A DNA stretch of 8,013 bases from Acidimicrobiaceae bacterium (GTDB lineage: Bacteria > Actinomycetota > Acidimicrobiia > Acidimicrobiales > MedAcidi-G1). Of the stretch, positions 1 through 7,640 are shown piece after piece. The notes below the pieces were generated by a model. That model saw only the letters and a program-made list of their open reading frames with translations. It searched no databases and had not been told where the DNA came from. The DNA lies in assembly GCA_002699725.1 (NCBI GenBank), contig PACE01000022.1:43967-51979 (forward strand). Reading direction: 5' to 3'. The position numbers and the translations under genes were made by a program. The stretch's first letter is position 1. Every line of letters starts with the position of its first letter.

Positions 1-1716
1 CTGCTCGACCGCCTCCTCGCGCCGGCCGCCGTCGTCGACGCCCACACCGCCGTCGAGGCGGCGATGGCGCATCCCGACGCCGTCTTCGTGACCCTCGAGG
101 GGGATCGCTTCGGGCCCTCCGGGTGGCGGATCGGCGGCGACCGCGGAGGTGCCACGGGCGCCGCCCTGGCCGACGCAGAGACCAGCCTCACCACCGCGGA
201 GGATGAGCGGGCCGCCGCCCGCAGCCTGCTCGACGAGACCGAACGTGGAACCTCAGACCTCGAGGACGAGGTCGCGCGACATATCCGCCAACTCGACGTC
301 CACGATGGCCGCTTCACGGCGGCCGCCGAGGCACTCCAGCGGCTTCAGGCCGAACGCCGTGACGTCGTCAACGAGGCCGAGGGCCTCCGAACCCGAATCG
401 GGGTGCTTGAGACCCGGATCAGCGACGAACGGACCCGGATCACCGACCTCGAGACGAGGCTTCCTGGCCTTGAGGACGCCGAGACCGAGGCCGTGGAATC
501 CGGTCGGCGCATGGCCGAGCAGCGCCGCGACCTCGAGGAGCGCTCCGCCGAAATGAGTGGCCTCCGGACCGCCCACGAGGTCCGGGTGGCCGACCTGGCG
601 GCCCGACGCAACCTTCTCCTCAACCGGGTCACCGAGTACTCGGGCCGCCTCGACGACCTCAACGACCAGCGGCAGCAGGCCGACCGACGACGCTCCGAAC
701 TCGACCAGCGGGCGTCGGCCACCCGGCGCCTCGTCGAGGCGCTCGACTCCCGCATGTCGATCGCCGACCTGCGACTCGACGGACTGCGCGAGCGGCGTCG
801 TCGACAGTCGGAACGGGTGCGGGCCGTGGCGGCGCGACTCGATGGGCTTCGTCGCGAGCGGGCTGATGCCGAACGGGAGCTGACCGAGGCAAGGGAGCGC
901 CTGAACCGGCTCGAGATCGACCGGGCCGAGACGAGGCTCCGCCTCGAGAACCTCACCGAGTCCATCCGCAACGAGTTCGGCTGTGAGCCCGACGCCGTCC
1001 TCGGCGCTTCCTGTCCCGATCTCCCAGAGGGCACCACGGCGATCGCCCGGATCACCGAACTCGAGCGGGAACTCGAATTGATGGGCCCGGTCAACCCGCT
1101 GGCGCTCGAGGAGCACGATGCCCTGCGCGAGCGCCACGAGTTCCTCGGCGACCAACTCGAGGACATCCGCAACTCCCGTCGTGACCTCCGCAAGGTGATC
1201 CGTTCGATCGACGATGAGATCGCCTCGGTGTTCGCGGAGGCATTCGCCGAGGTGTCGACTCACTTCACCGACCTGTTCGACACCCTGTTCCCCGGGGGGA
1301 CGGGTCGACTGCACCTCACCGAACCGGACAACCTGCTCGAGACGGGCATCGAGGTCGAGGCGAAGCCCTCGGGCAAGAACGTCAGGAAGCTCTCCCTGCT
1401 GTCGGGTGGCGAACGCTCGCTCACCGCCCTGGCCTTCCTGTTCGCCGTCTTCCGCAGCCGGCCATCGCCCTTCTATGTCATGGACGAGGTCGAAGCTGCC
1501 CTCGACGATGTCAACCTGCACCGCTTCCTCGGGCTCCTCAGGCAGTTCCGCAACGACGCCCAACTGCTCGTCGTCAGCCATCAGAAGCGGACGATGGAAG
1601 CGGCCGACTGTCTGTTCGGCGTGTCTATGGCGCCCGGCGGTTCATCCCGGGTCGTCAGCGAGCGGGTCGACGTGGACCGTGTCGCAGAGGACGTCGTGGC
1701 GCTCGCCGCATCCTGA
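1..1716 (+). CDS. smc: Chromosome segregation ATPase SMC, C-terminal part (5' end outside window)
   Basis: SMC dimers use ATP to organise and segregate the chromosome in the cytoplasm. The reading frame is open from base 1, giving 571 visible residues, about half of a normal bacterial SMC; the ATG at 64 is internal. Residues 1-50 are the end of the hinge domain (VFVTLEGDRFGPSGW followed by a GG pair). Residues ~55-330 are a long Glu/Arg-rich coiled coil. The head-proximal motif GPVNPLALEEH follows at ~362-372. The C-terminal ABC head has the signature LSGGERSLTALAF (S468-G-G-E471), Walker B with the catalytic acid in VMDEVEAALDD (D495, E496), and VVSHQKRTMEAAD, where many relatives have THRK. 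The N-terminal Walker A lobe lies upstream of the window. The stop is TGA at 1714-1716. The family call is secure; whether the missing half is intact cannot be seen. Confidence 0.97.
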   Translation: MLDRLLAPAAVVDAHTAVEAAMAHPDAVFVTLEGDRFGPSGWRIGGDRGGATGAALADAETSLTTAEDERAAARSLLDETERGTSDLEDEVARHIRQLDVHDGRFTAAAEALQRLQAERRDVVNEAEGLRTRIGVLETRISDERTRITDLETRLPGLEDAETEAVESGRRMAEQRRDLEERSAEMSGLRTAHEVRVADLAARRNLLLNRVTEYSGRLDDLNDQRQQADRRRSELDQRASATRRLVEALDSRMSIADLRLDGLRERRRRQSERVRAVAARLDGLRRERADAERELTEARERLNRLEIDRAETRLRLENLTESIRNEFGCEPDAVLGASCPDLPEGTTAIARITELERELELMGPVNPLALEEHDALRERHEFLGDQLEDIRNSRRDLRKVIRSIDDEIASVFAEAFAEVSTHFTDLFDTLFPGGTGRLHLTEPDNLLETGIEVEAKPSGKNVRKLSLLSGGERSLTALAFLFAVFRSRPSPFYVMDEVEAALDDVNLHRFLGLLRQFRNDAQLLVVSHQKRTMEAADCLFGVSMAPGGSSRVVSERVDVDRVAEDVVALAAS

Positions 1717-1720
1717 TCAG

Positions 1721-1750
1721 CGAGCCTGCCCGTTTGGCCGTTCCGGCTCG
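1721..1750 (+). other. Inverted repeat in the smc-regulator gap
   Basis: CGAGCC (1721-1726) and GGCTCG (1745-1750) form a perfect 6-bp inverted repeat with an 18-base loop, five bases after the smc stop. The loop holds a small GCC/GGC pairing (1728-1730 with 1736-1738). No T-run follows, so it is not a classic intrinsic terminator. It could be a weak terminator, an operator near the downstream promoter, or chance in GC-rich DNA. Confidence 0.3.
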
Positions 1751-1753
1751 GAG

Positions 1754-1759
1754 TACCGT
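1754..1759 (+). promoter_or_regulatory. Candidate -10 box (TACCGT) for a leaderless regulator transcript
   Basis: TACCGT fits the TANNNT -10 pattern and ends six bases before the regulator ATG, so transcription would start at or within a base or two of the start codon. The only purine run near the ATG (GGGAA, 1761-1765) abuts it and is too close to act as a ribosome binding site, which supports leaderless translation. No convincing -35 box is seen; TTGGCC at 1734-1739 is only 14 bases upstream. Confidence 0.45.
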
Positions 1760-1765
1760 CGGGAA

Positions 1766-2458
1766 ATGCGGATTCTCGTCGTCGACGACGAAATCGACCT
1801 CGTAGAGGCACTGGCGCGTGGCCTGCGCCGCGAGGGCTATGCCGTCGACACGGCCACCGACGGTGATGAAGCACTCGAAAAGGCCTCGTTCACGCCCTAT
1901 GACCTGGTCTGCCTCGACCTGACGATGCCGGGCATCGACGGATTGGAGGTGTGCGAGCGCCTCCGGGCGGACCCCGTGGAGGGGGTCGCACCCCGGATCC
2001 TGATGCTCACCGCCCGCGACACCGTGGGCGACCGGATCAGCGGGTTGGACGCCGGTGCCGACGACTACCTGGTCAAGCCGTTCTCCTTCGACGAGTTGGG
2101 CGCACGGATCCGCTCCCTCCTGCGTCGGGACGCCGGCCGTTCGGGGGCGGTGCTGGAAGTCGGCGGACTACACCTCGACACGGCCCGCCACCATGCCGCC
2201 TGTGATGGCGCAACCCTCGACCTGACACCCAAGGAGTTCGCCCTTCTGCGCTACTTCATGTCGCGGCCCGGAGAGGTCGTCTCCCAGGAGGAGTTGCTCG
2301 ACCACGTGTGGGATGAGTACGCTGACCCCTTCACCCAGACGGTCCGGGTGACCGTGGGAACGCTCCGCAGGAAACTGGGCACCGTGGGTGGAGACGGCGC
2401 CATCGAGACCGTCATCGGTCGCGGCTACCGGCTCGGCGCGAGAGGCGAGGCTGGATGA
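1766..2458 (+). CDS. OmpR/PhoB-family response regulator (MprA-like)
   Basis: This is a 230-residue DNA-binding response regulator, normal length for the family. The N-terminal receiver domain (~1-120) opens with RILVVDDE (acidic pocket D7, D8) and has the phospho-acceptor D51 in CLDLTMPGIDG, the switch T82 in MLTARD, and K104 in YLVKPFSFDEL. A winged-helix output domain follows (~128-225), with LTPKEFALLRYF, the recognition-helix region VRVTVGTLRRKLG and the closing VIGRGYRL. All key residues are present, so it should be phosphorylated, dimerise and bind tandem DNA repeats. The ATG at 1766 was chosen because RILVVDDE follows at once; the frame extends further upstream but only as a shadow of smc. 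The next gene, a kinase, overlaps by ATGA and is the obvious partner. Its place before a kinase and an HtrA protease recalls MprA of mycobacteria; orthology is not proven. The upstream -10 box suggests its own promoter. Confidence 0.96.
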   Translation: MRILVVDDEIDLVEALARGLRREGYAVDTATDGDEALEKASFTPYDLVCLDLTMPGIDGLEVCERLRADPVEGVAPRILMLTARDTVGDRISGLDAGADDYLVKPFSFDELGARIRSLLRRDAGRSGAVLEVGGLHLDTARHHAACDGATLDLTPKEFALLRYFMSRPGEVVSQEELLDHVWDEYADPFTQTVRVTVGTLRRKLGTVGGDGAIETVIGRGYRLGARGEAG

Positions 2459-3672
2459 GTACCGGACCGGCCGGGGCTCGGCCGTCGCGCCTGAGGCACA
2501 TCCGACTCCCCGCAGCGGGCATCCGCTTTCGCCTGGCAGTGCTCCACTCGATCTTGTTGTTCGGCGTCGCCGCCCTCGCCGTTGGCGCCATCTACCAGAA
2601 CGTGTCACGTGTCCTCGACGACGAGCCGATGTCCCGGCACTCGGCGTTCACCGAACTCGTCGACACCCCGATTCTTGGGTCGTCTTCGACGACTCTGGAC
2701 AATGCGGGCGGTGGCCTGCAGGTCTTCGAGGAGGCCGTAAACCGTCGAGCGCTGCGACAGTTGCGGGTCTACTCCGTCGTCGCTCTGGCGGTCCTCTTCT
2801 TCGCCAGCCTGGCGATCGGGTGGTATGTCGCCGGTCTCGTCGTGCATCCGATCGGACGCATCACCGCCGTCGCCCGGAGGATCCAGGGCACCGACCTGTC
2901 GCGCAGGATCAGCCTCGGTGGGCCGCCCGACGAGTTCCGGGAGTTGGCCGACACGTTCGACGACATGCTCGACCGGCTGGATGCCGCCTTCGAGATGCAA
3001 CGGCACTTCATCCAGGAGGCTTCCCACGAGTTACGGAACCCCCTCGCAGTCCTGCGGACCAACCTGGACGTGGTGATGCACGATCCCCGGTCGGAGCCGG
3101 AAGACTTCCGCGCGGCCGGTGAAGTGGCGCTTCGGGCCACCTCCCGGATGTCATCCCTGGTGGATGACCTGCTCCTGTACGCACACCATGAGCGGCCGGA
3201 CGTCCACCGGGCTCCGATCGACCTGGCGTCCGTTGTCTCAGAGACGGTCGCCGACTTCGCCGCGGCCGCCGAGTCGGCGGGTGTGGAACTCCGGGCCGAG
3301 GTGGCCGAACGACTGCCGGTCGTCGGTGACCCGGTGGCGCTCCGGCGGGGTTTGGCGAACCTGCTCAGCAACTCGATCCGTGTCTCCGATCCGGAGTCGT
3401 CCGTCCTGGTCACCGCCGGCCATGACGACGAGAAGGTCTGGATCTCAGTGCGCGACGAGGGGCCGGGGATCGACCCGGACGACGTCGACCACGTTTTCCA
3501 ACGTTTCTGGCGCGGTGACCTCCCATCGGCCAGGGAGCACGGCCGGTCGGGATTGGGGCTGGCGATCGTCCGTCAGATCGCGGAGGGCCACGGGGGACAG
3601 GCCACCGCGCGTTCGACTGTGGGCGTTGGATCGACCTTTACGATCTGGCTGCCTCGGTACGTGGATCGCTGA
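2455..3672 (+). CDS. HAMP-containing sensor histidine kinase (MprB-like)
   Basis: This 405-residue membrane sensor kinase should phosphorylate the regulator encoded just upstream. A basic cytoplasmic start (1-24) leads into TM1 (~25-48), a short external segment of about 55 residues (~49-103), and TM2 (~104-130). A HAMP linker (~130-180) follows, then the DHp domain with the phospho-accepting H191 in EASHELRNPL. The HATPase domain (~285-401) has the N box NLLSNS (N302, N306), the G1 box DEGPGID (334-340), an F box (VFQRFWRG) and the G2 box GRSGLGLAI (363-371). All catalytic boxes are present. The external segment has no cysteines or recognisable domain and is much smaller than in mycobacterial MprB, so sensing may occur in the membrane or through a partner. 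The start ATG shares four bases with the regulator stop; GAGG at 2442-2445 and 2447-2450 can serve as its ribosome binding site. Co-translation with the regulator is very likely. Confidence 0.96.
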   Translation: MSTGPAGARPSRLRHIRLPAAGIRFRLAVLHSILLFGVAALAVGAIYQNVSRVLDDEPMSRHSAFTELVDTPILGSSSTTLDNAGGGLQVFEEAVNRRALRQLRVYSVVALAVLFFASLAIGWYVAGLVVHPIGRITAVARRIQGTDLSRRISLGGPPDEFRELADTFDDMLDRLDAAFEMQRHFIQEASHELRNPLAVLRTNLDVVMHDPRSEPEDFRAAGEVALRATSRMSSLVDDLLLYAHHERPDVHRAPIDLASVVSETVADFAAAAESAGVELRAEVAERLPVVGDPVALRRGLANLLSNSIRVSDPESSVLVTAGHDDEKVWISVRDEGPGIDPDDVDHVFQRFWRGDLPSAREHGRSGLGLAIVRQIAEGHGGQATARSTVGVGSTFTIWLPRYVDR

Positions 3673-3684
3673 CCCCGAATGGGG
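3673..3684 (+). other. Small hairpin directly after the kinase stop
   Basis: CCCC-GAAT-GGGG forms a 4-bp stem with a 4-base loop starting on the first base after the kinase TGA. It has no T-run, and its last base is the first base of the candidate -10 box for the protease gene. It is too short to call a terminator and may be chance. Confidence 0.2.
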
Positions 3685-3689
3685 ATACT
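3684..3689 (+). promoter_or_regulatory. Candidate -10 box (GATACT) upstream of the protease gene
   Basis: GATACT resembles TATAAT at four of six positions and ends six bases before an in-frame GTG at 3696. That is the same spacing as between the -10 box and start of the regulator gene. Transcription from here would begin about at the GTG. This suggests the protease can be made from its own promoter as well as from the regulator-kinase message. No -35 box is evident. Confidence 0.35.
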
Positions 3690-3697
3690 GACTGCGT

Positions 3698-3702
3698 GGA
3701 GG
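3698..3702 (+). promoter_or_regulatory. Ribosome binding site that decides the protease start
   Basis: GGAGG lies five bases before the ATG at 3708 and is the best Shine-Dalgarno match in the gap. It favours ATG 3708 over the in-frame GTG at 3696, which has no such site and could be used only on a leaderless message. Confidence 0.55.
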
Positions 3703-3707
3703 AGTCG

Positions 3708-5000
3708 ATGACCGAGGACGAGGGCGCCGTTCGGCACCCGTCGATGCCCCCGCCCCTCCCGGAGGCGGAGGACGGCACCGGTGCGGCCCCGACACATCCG
3801 GAGGAGTTCGAGTTCTCGTTGCCCGACGCACCGTCGCACGACGCCGGAGCCCCCTTGCCGGAGCCTGTCGCACCGGTCGACCCCGTCGTCCGCAGAGGGG
3901 CGCGCCTGGTTGCTGCCGGGATGGTGGTCCTGGTCCTGGTCAGTGTCGGCGTCGGTGTCGGCTGGTTGTTGCGAAGCGGTACCGGCTCCGATCTGGATCA
4001 CTCGGCGACGGGCCTCACCGTGGTCGTCGGTGAGGCACCGGTCACCGATCCCGGCGACGAGCCGGTCGTCGCCATCGCCGAGGCGGTGACTCCCTCAGTC
4101 GTCCTTGTCATCGTCCCGGAGTTGGGGCAGGGCTCGGGAATCGCCCTCGACGGTGAGGGCCACGTGGTGACCAATGCCCACGTGCTGATCGACGAAGCAG
4201 CGACGGCCGAAGAGCTGGCGGCTATTGAGGTGCGCGTCGTCCTGCCCAGCGGGCGCCAGATCGCAGCGACCGTCATCGGCGCCGACATCCGCCGGGACGT
4301 GGCCGTGCTCGCCCTTCAGGAGGCCGCTCCCGAACTCGCGCCCGCAACGTTCGCTCCGAGCGACGAGGTCCGTGTCGGCCAGCTCGCCGTGGCGGTGGGC
4401 AGCCCGTTCGGGTTGACCCAGACGGTGACCTCCGGGATCGTGAGCGCCATCGGCCGGGTAGTTCCCTCCTTCGGCTGCAACCTGGGCCGGGGGCAGAGCG
4501 TCGACTGCGCCGGGGTGGCGACGATCCAGACCGATGCACCGATCAATCCGGGGAATTCCGGCGGCCCGCTGGTCGACCGGTCCGGCCGGATCATCGGCAT
4601 GAACACGTCGATCCGGACCAACAACTCCTTCGACGTCTCCAATGCCGGGGTGGGCTTCGCCCTCCCGAGCGACACGGTGATCATCGTGGCCGAACGCCTC
4701 CTCGCCGGCGAGCCCGTCGGGACCGCCTGGCTGGGCATCGTCGGCGTGTCCACCACGGACGGACGCCCCGGTGCTCGGATCGAGGCGGTCGAGCCCGGTT
4801 CTCCCGCCGACGTCGCCGGACTCGAGACCGGCGACCTGATCGTGACCTCTGACGGGCGTCCGCTCGTGGCCATGGACGCCCTCCGTGCGGACATCCAGCT
4901 TCGGCTCCCCGGCATGACGGTGGAGCTGCAGTTCGAGCGCGACGGGGTCCTCAGGACGACCGAGGTCGAACTGGGTTCCTGGGACGACTTCGTCGGCTAG
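3708..5000 (+). CDS. Membrane-anchored HtrA/DegP-type serine protease with PDZ domain (PepD-like)
   Basis: This is a 430-residue trypsin-fold protease that should degrade or refold misfolded proteins outside the membrane. Residues 1-~65 are an acidic, Pro-rich, presumably cytoplasmic tail; a hydrophobic segment (~67-88) anchors the protein. The protease domain (~115-330) has the full triad: H158 in TNAHV, D197 in RRDVAVL and S284 in GNSGGPL. One PDZ domain (~338-423) begins near WLGIVG and contains EPGSPADVAGLETGDLIV. Two cysteines, C257 and C267, flank a short loop 17 residues before the catalytic serine and could form a disulfide, since the domain is extracytoplasmic. ATG 3708 was chosen for its GGAGG; GTG 3696 would add four residues. 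The order regulator-kinase-protease and the tail-TM-protease-PDZ plan match mycobacterial mprA-mprB-pepD, where the two-component system controls the protease. The cleavage targets are unknown. HtrA family membership is secure; the PepD-like role is inferred. Confidence 0.95.
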   Translation: MTEDEGAVRHPSMPPPLPEAEDGTGAAPTHPEEFEFSLPDAPSHDAGAPLPEPVAPVDPVVRRGARLVAAGMVVLVLVSVGVGVGWLLRSGTGSDLDHSATGLTVVVGEAPVTDPGDEPVVAIAEAVTPSVVLVIVPELGQGSGIALDGEGHVVTNAHVLIDEAATAEELAAIEVRVVLPSGRQIAATVIGADIRRDVAVLALQEAAPELAPATFAPSDEVRVGQLAVAVGSPFGLTQTVTSGIVSAIGRVVPSFGCNLGRGQSVDCAGVATIQTDAPINPGNSGGPLVDRSGRIIGMNTSIRTNNSFDVSNAGVGFALPSDTVIIVAERLLAGEPVGTAWLGIVGVSTTDGRPGARIEAVEPGSPADVAGLETGDLIVTSDGRPLVAMDALRADIQLRLPGMTVELQFERDGVLRTTEVELGSWDDFVG

Positions 5001-5008
5001 CTCCTGTT

Positions 5009-5041
5009 GCCCGGAGGCCGAGCCGGCAGATCCCCTCGGGC
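5009..5041 (+). terminator. Possible imperfect stem-loop between protease gene and ftsY
   Basis: GCCCG-G-AGG (5009-5017) can pair with CCTCGGGC (5034-5041), giving eight pairs with one bulged G (5014) and a 16-base loop. It begins nine bases after the protease stop. No T-run follows, so any termination would be atypical. It sits where separation of the stress cassette from ftsY would be expected, just before a candidate ftsY promoter. Confidence 0.3.
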
Positions 5042-5059
5042 ACCCATGGCGGCCGCCGT

Positions 5060-5065
5060 TAAGAT
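5060..5065 (+). promoter_or_regulatory. Candidate -10 box (TAAGAT) for ftsY
   Basis: TAAGAT is a good TANNNT/TATAAT-like -10 box in otherwise very GC-rich DNA and ends nine bases before the ftsY ATG. Transcription would start 0-3 bases before the ATG, giving a leaderless or nearly leaderless message. The bases between (5066-5074) hold no Shine-Dalgarno sequence, in agreement. A perfect 10-bp palindrome GGCGGCCGCC (5048-5057) lies directly upstream in the -35/-10 spacer. No -35 box is clear. Confidence 0.5.
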
Positions 5066-5074
5066 TCCCGCTCC

Positions 5075-5965
5075 ATGAGCCTCCGTAACCGTCTCGGCAG
5101 CACCCGCGGGGCCTTCGCCACTCGGCTGGCCGCCGTCCGTGGTCGCGACGAGGTCGATGTGGCCACCTGGGAACGGCTCGAGGAGGCGCTGATCCTCGCC
5201 GACGTCGGTGTGGTGCCATCGGAGGCGCTCCTCGCACTGGTGAGGGAACGGGCCGCAGTCGAAGGAGCGTCCGGCGGCGATGGGGTCGTCGGGATCCTGA
5301 AGGAAGAGATCGTCGGCAGGCTCGACGGCGCCGACCGGACCCTGTCGGTCGCTGGAGCGCCGAGCGTCTGGCTCTTCGTCGGCGTGAATGGCGTGGGCAA
5401 GACGACGACGATCGGCAAGGTGGGGCGACGCCAGGTGGCTCAAGGACGGCGAGTCGTCTTCGCCGCCGGTGACACCTACCGGGCAGCGGCGGTCGATCAA
5501 CTGGCGTTGTGGGCCGAGCGAGCCGGTGCCACGGTCATCCGGGGCGCCGAGGGTGCCGACCCGAGCTCCGTGGTCTTCGACGCCGTCGAGCACGCCGCCG
5601 CCATGGGGGCCGATCTCGTGCTGGCCGACACGGCCGGTCGGGTCCACACGCGTCGGAACCTGATGGACGAGTTGGCCAAGGTCCGACGGGTCGCTGGGAA
5701 GGGGGCTGGCACGGTTACCGAGACGCTCCTCGTCCTCGACGCCACGACCGGCCAGAACGGTCTCGTCCAGGCTCGTCAGTTTGGCGAGGCCGCCGACGTC
5801 ACCGGCCTCATCCTCACCAAGATGGACGGCTCGGCACGCGGCGGCATCGTCCTCGCCGTCGAGCACGAGCTCGGCATCCCCGTCAAGTTCGTCGGCGTGG
5901 GGGAGGGGCTGGACGACCTCGTGCCGTTCGAGCCCGGCGAATTCGTCGACGCCCTGTTCGAGTGA
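5075..5965 (+). CDS. ftsY: Signal recognition particle receptor GTPase FtsY (minimal form)
   Basis: FtsY is the membrane-associated receptor that docks SRP-ribosome complexes on the translocon; GTP hydrolysis in the FtsY-Ffh pair releases the cargo. At 296 residues it is essentially only the NG core. Residues 1-22 are a basic amphipathic helix (LRNRLGSTRGAFATRL) likely to touch the membrane, and the N domain follows to ~90. The G domain has G1 GVNGVGKTT (103-111), GDTYRAAA (132-139), G3 DTAGR (185-189), G4 TKMD (248-251) and the closing GVGEGLDDLVPF (274-285). The usual acidic A domain is absent, and no in-frame coding stretch upstream could supply it. The absence of an M domain and the GDTYRAAA motif separate it from Ffh. 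The start fits a leaderless transcript. The ffh gene follows after 10 bases, so the two interacting GTPases are co-transcribed. Confidence 0.97.
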   Translation: MSLRNRLGSTRGAFATRLAAVRGRDEVDVATWERLEEALILADVGVVPSEALLALVRERAAVEGASGGDGVVGILKEEIVGRLDGADRTLSVAGAPSVWLFVGVNGVGKTTTIGKVGRRQVAQGRRVVFAAGDTYRAAAVDQLALWAERAGATVIRGAEGADPSSVVFDAVEHAAAMGADLVLADTAGRVHTRRNLMDELAKVRRVAGKGAGTVTETLLVLDATTGQNGLVQARQFGEAADVTGLILTKMDGSARGGIVLAVEHELGIPVKFVGVGEGLDDLVPFEPGEFVDALFE

Positions 5966-5969
5966 GGGG
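5964..5969 (+). promoter_or_regulatory. Ribosome binding site of ffh, overlapping the ftsY stop
   Basis: GAGGGG overlaps the last two bases of the ftsY TGA and lies six bases before the ffh ATG. This layout favours translational coupling, so FtsY and Ffh would be made in linked amounts. It fixes the ffh start at 5976 although the frame is open further upstream. Confidence 0.6.
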
Positions 5970-5975
5970 CCGGAA

Positions 5976-7469
<1,494 letters not shown>

Positions 7470-7499
7470 GCGACGAGCGGAGGGATCTCGACGAGGGCA

Positions 7500-7533
7500 T
7501 GGAAAGGCCCGCCGAACCCGGCAGACTGTTCCA
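7500..7533 (+). other. Nested inverted repeat in the ffh-rpsP gap
   Basis: The 171-base gap (7470-7640) between ffh and rpsP has no credible gene. It contains TGGAA (7500-7504) paired with TTCCA (7529-7533), enclosing GCCG-AACC-CGGC (7511-7522), with six bases on each side between the stems. Two Watson-Crick pairs and one G-U pair are possible in the internal loop. No T-run follows. It may be a weak terminator after ffh, a leader element of rpsP, or chance. The rest of the gap shows a repeated CCGGTCCGA (7534-7542 and 7593-7601) and no clear promoter. Confidence 0.3.
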
Positions 7534-7640
7534 CCGGTCCGACGTGCACCATCGAGTCGCCCGACCGACGGGTACGACCACCAGGTGTCCACCCGGTCCG
7601 ATTCCAACGCAGTTTCCATTGACCAGAGAGTGAGCCCGAC

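Noticed and set aside
64..66. ATG as the start of a 550-residue protein
   Set aside because: The frame is open to base 1, and residues 1-21 continue the SMC hinge pattern, so the gene begins upstream of the window.
253..1581. Long antisense open frame (442 residues) opposite smc
   Set aside because: It is the reverse shadow of a GC-rich coiled-coil gene; its translation follows the codon bias of smc and shows no domain.
3973..4018. Signal peptidase cleavage after the protease hydrophobic segment
   Set aside because: No convincing Ala-X-Ala site follows the segment, and the long cytoplasmic tail before it fits a permanent membrane anchor instead.
1766..5000. The two-component and HtrA cassette as a previously undescribed system
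   Set aside because: The families and their order are known from mprA-mprB-pepD; only the genomic placement and details of the proteins are notable.
7619..7624. TTGACC as a -35 box for rpsP
   Set aside because: A -10 box at normal spacing would fall inside the rpsP coding start, and no such box is present.
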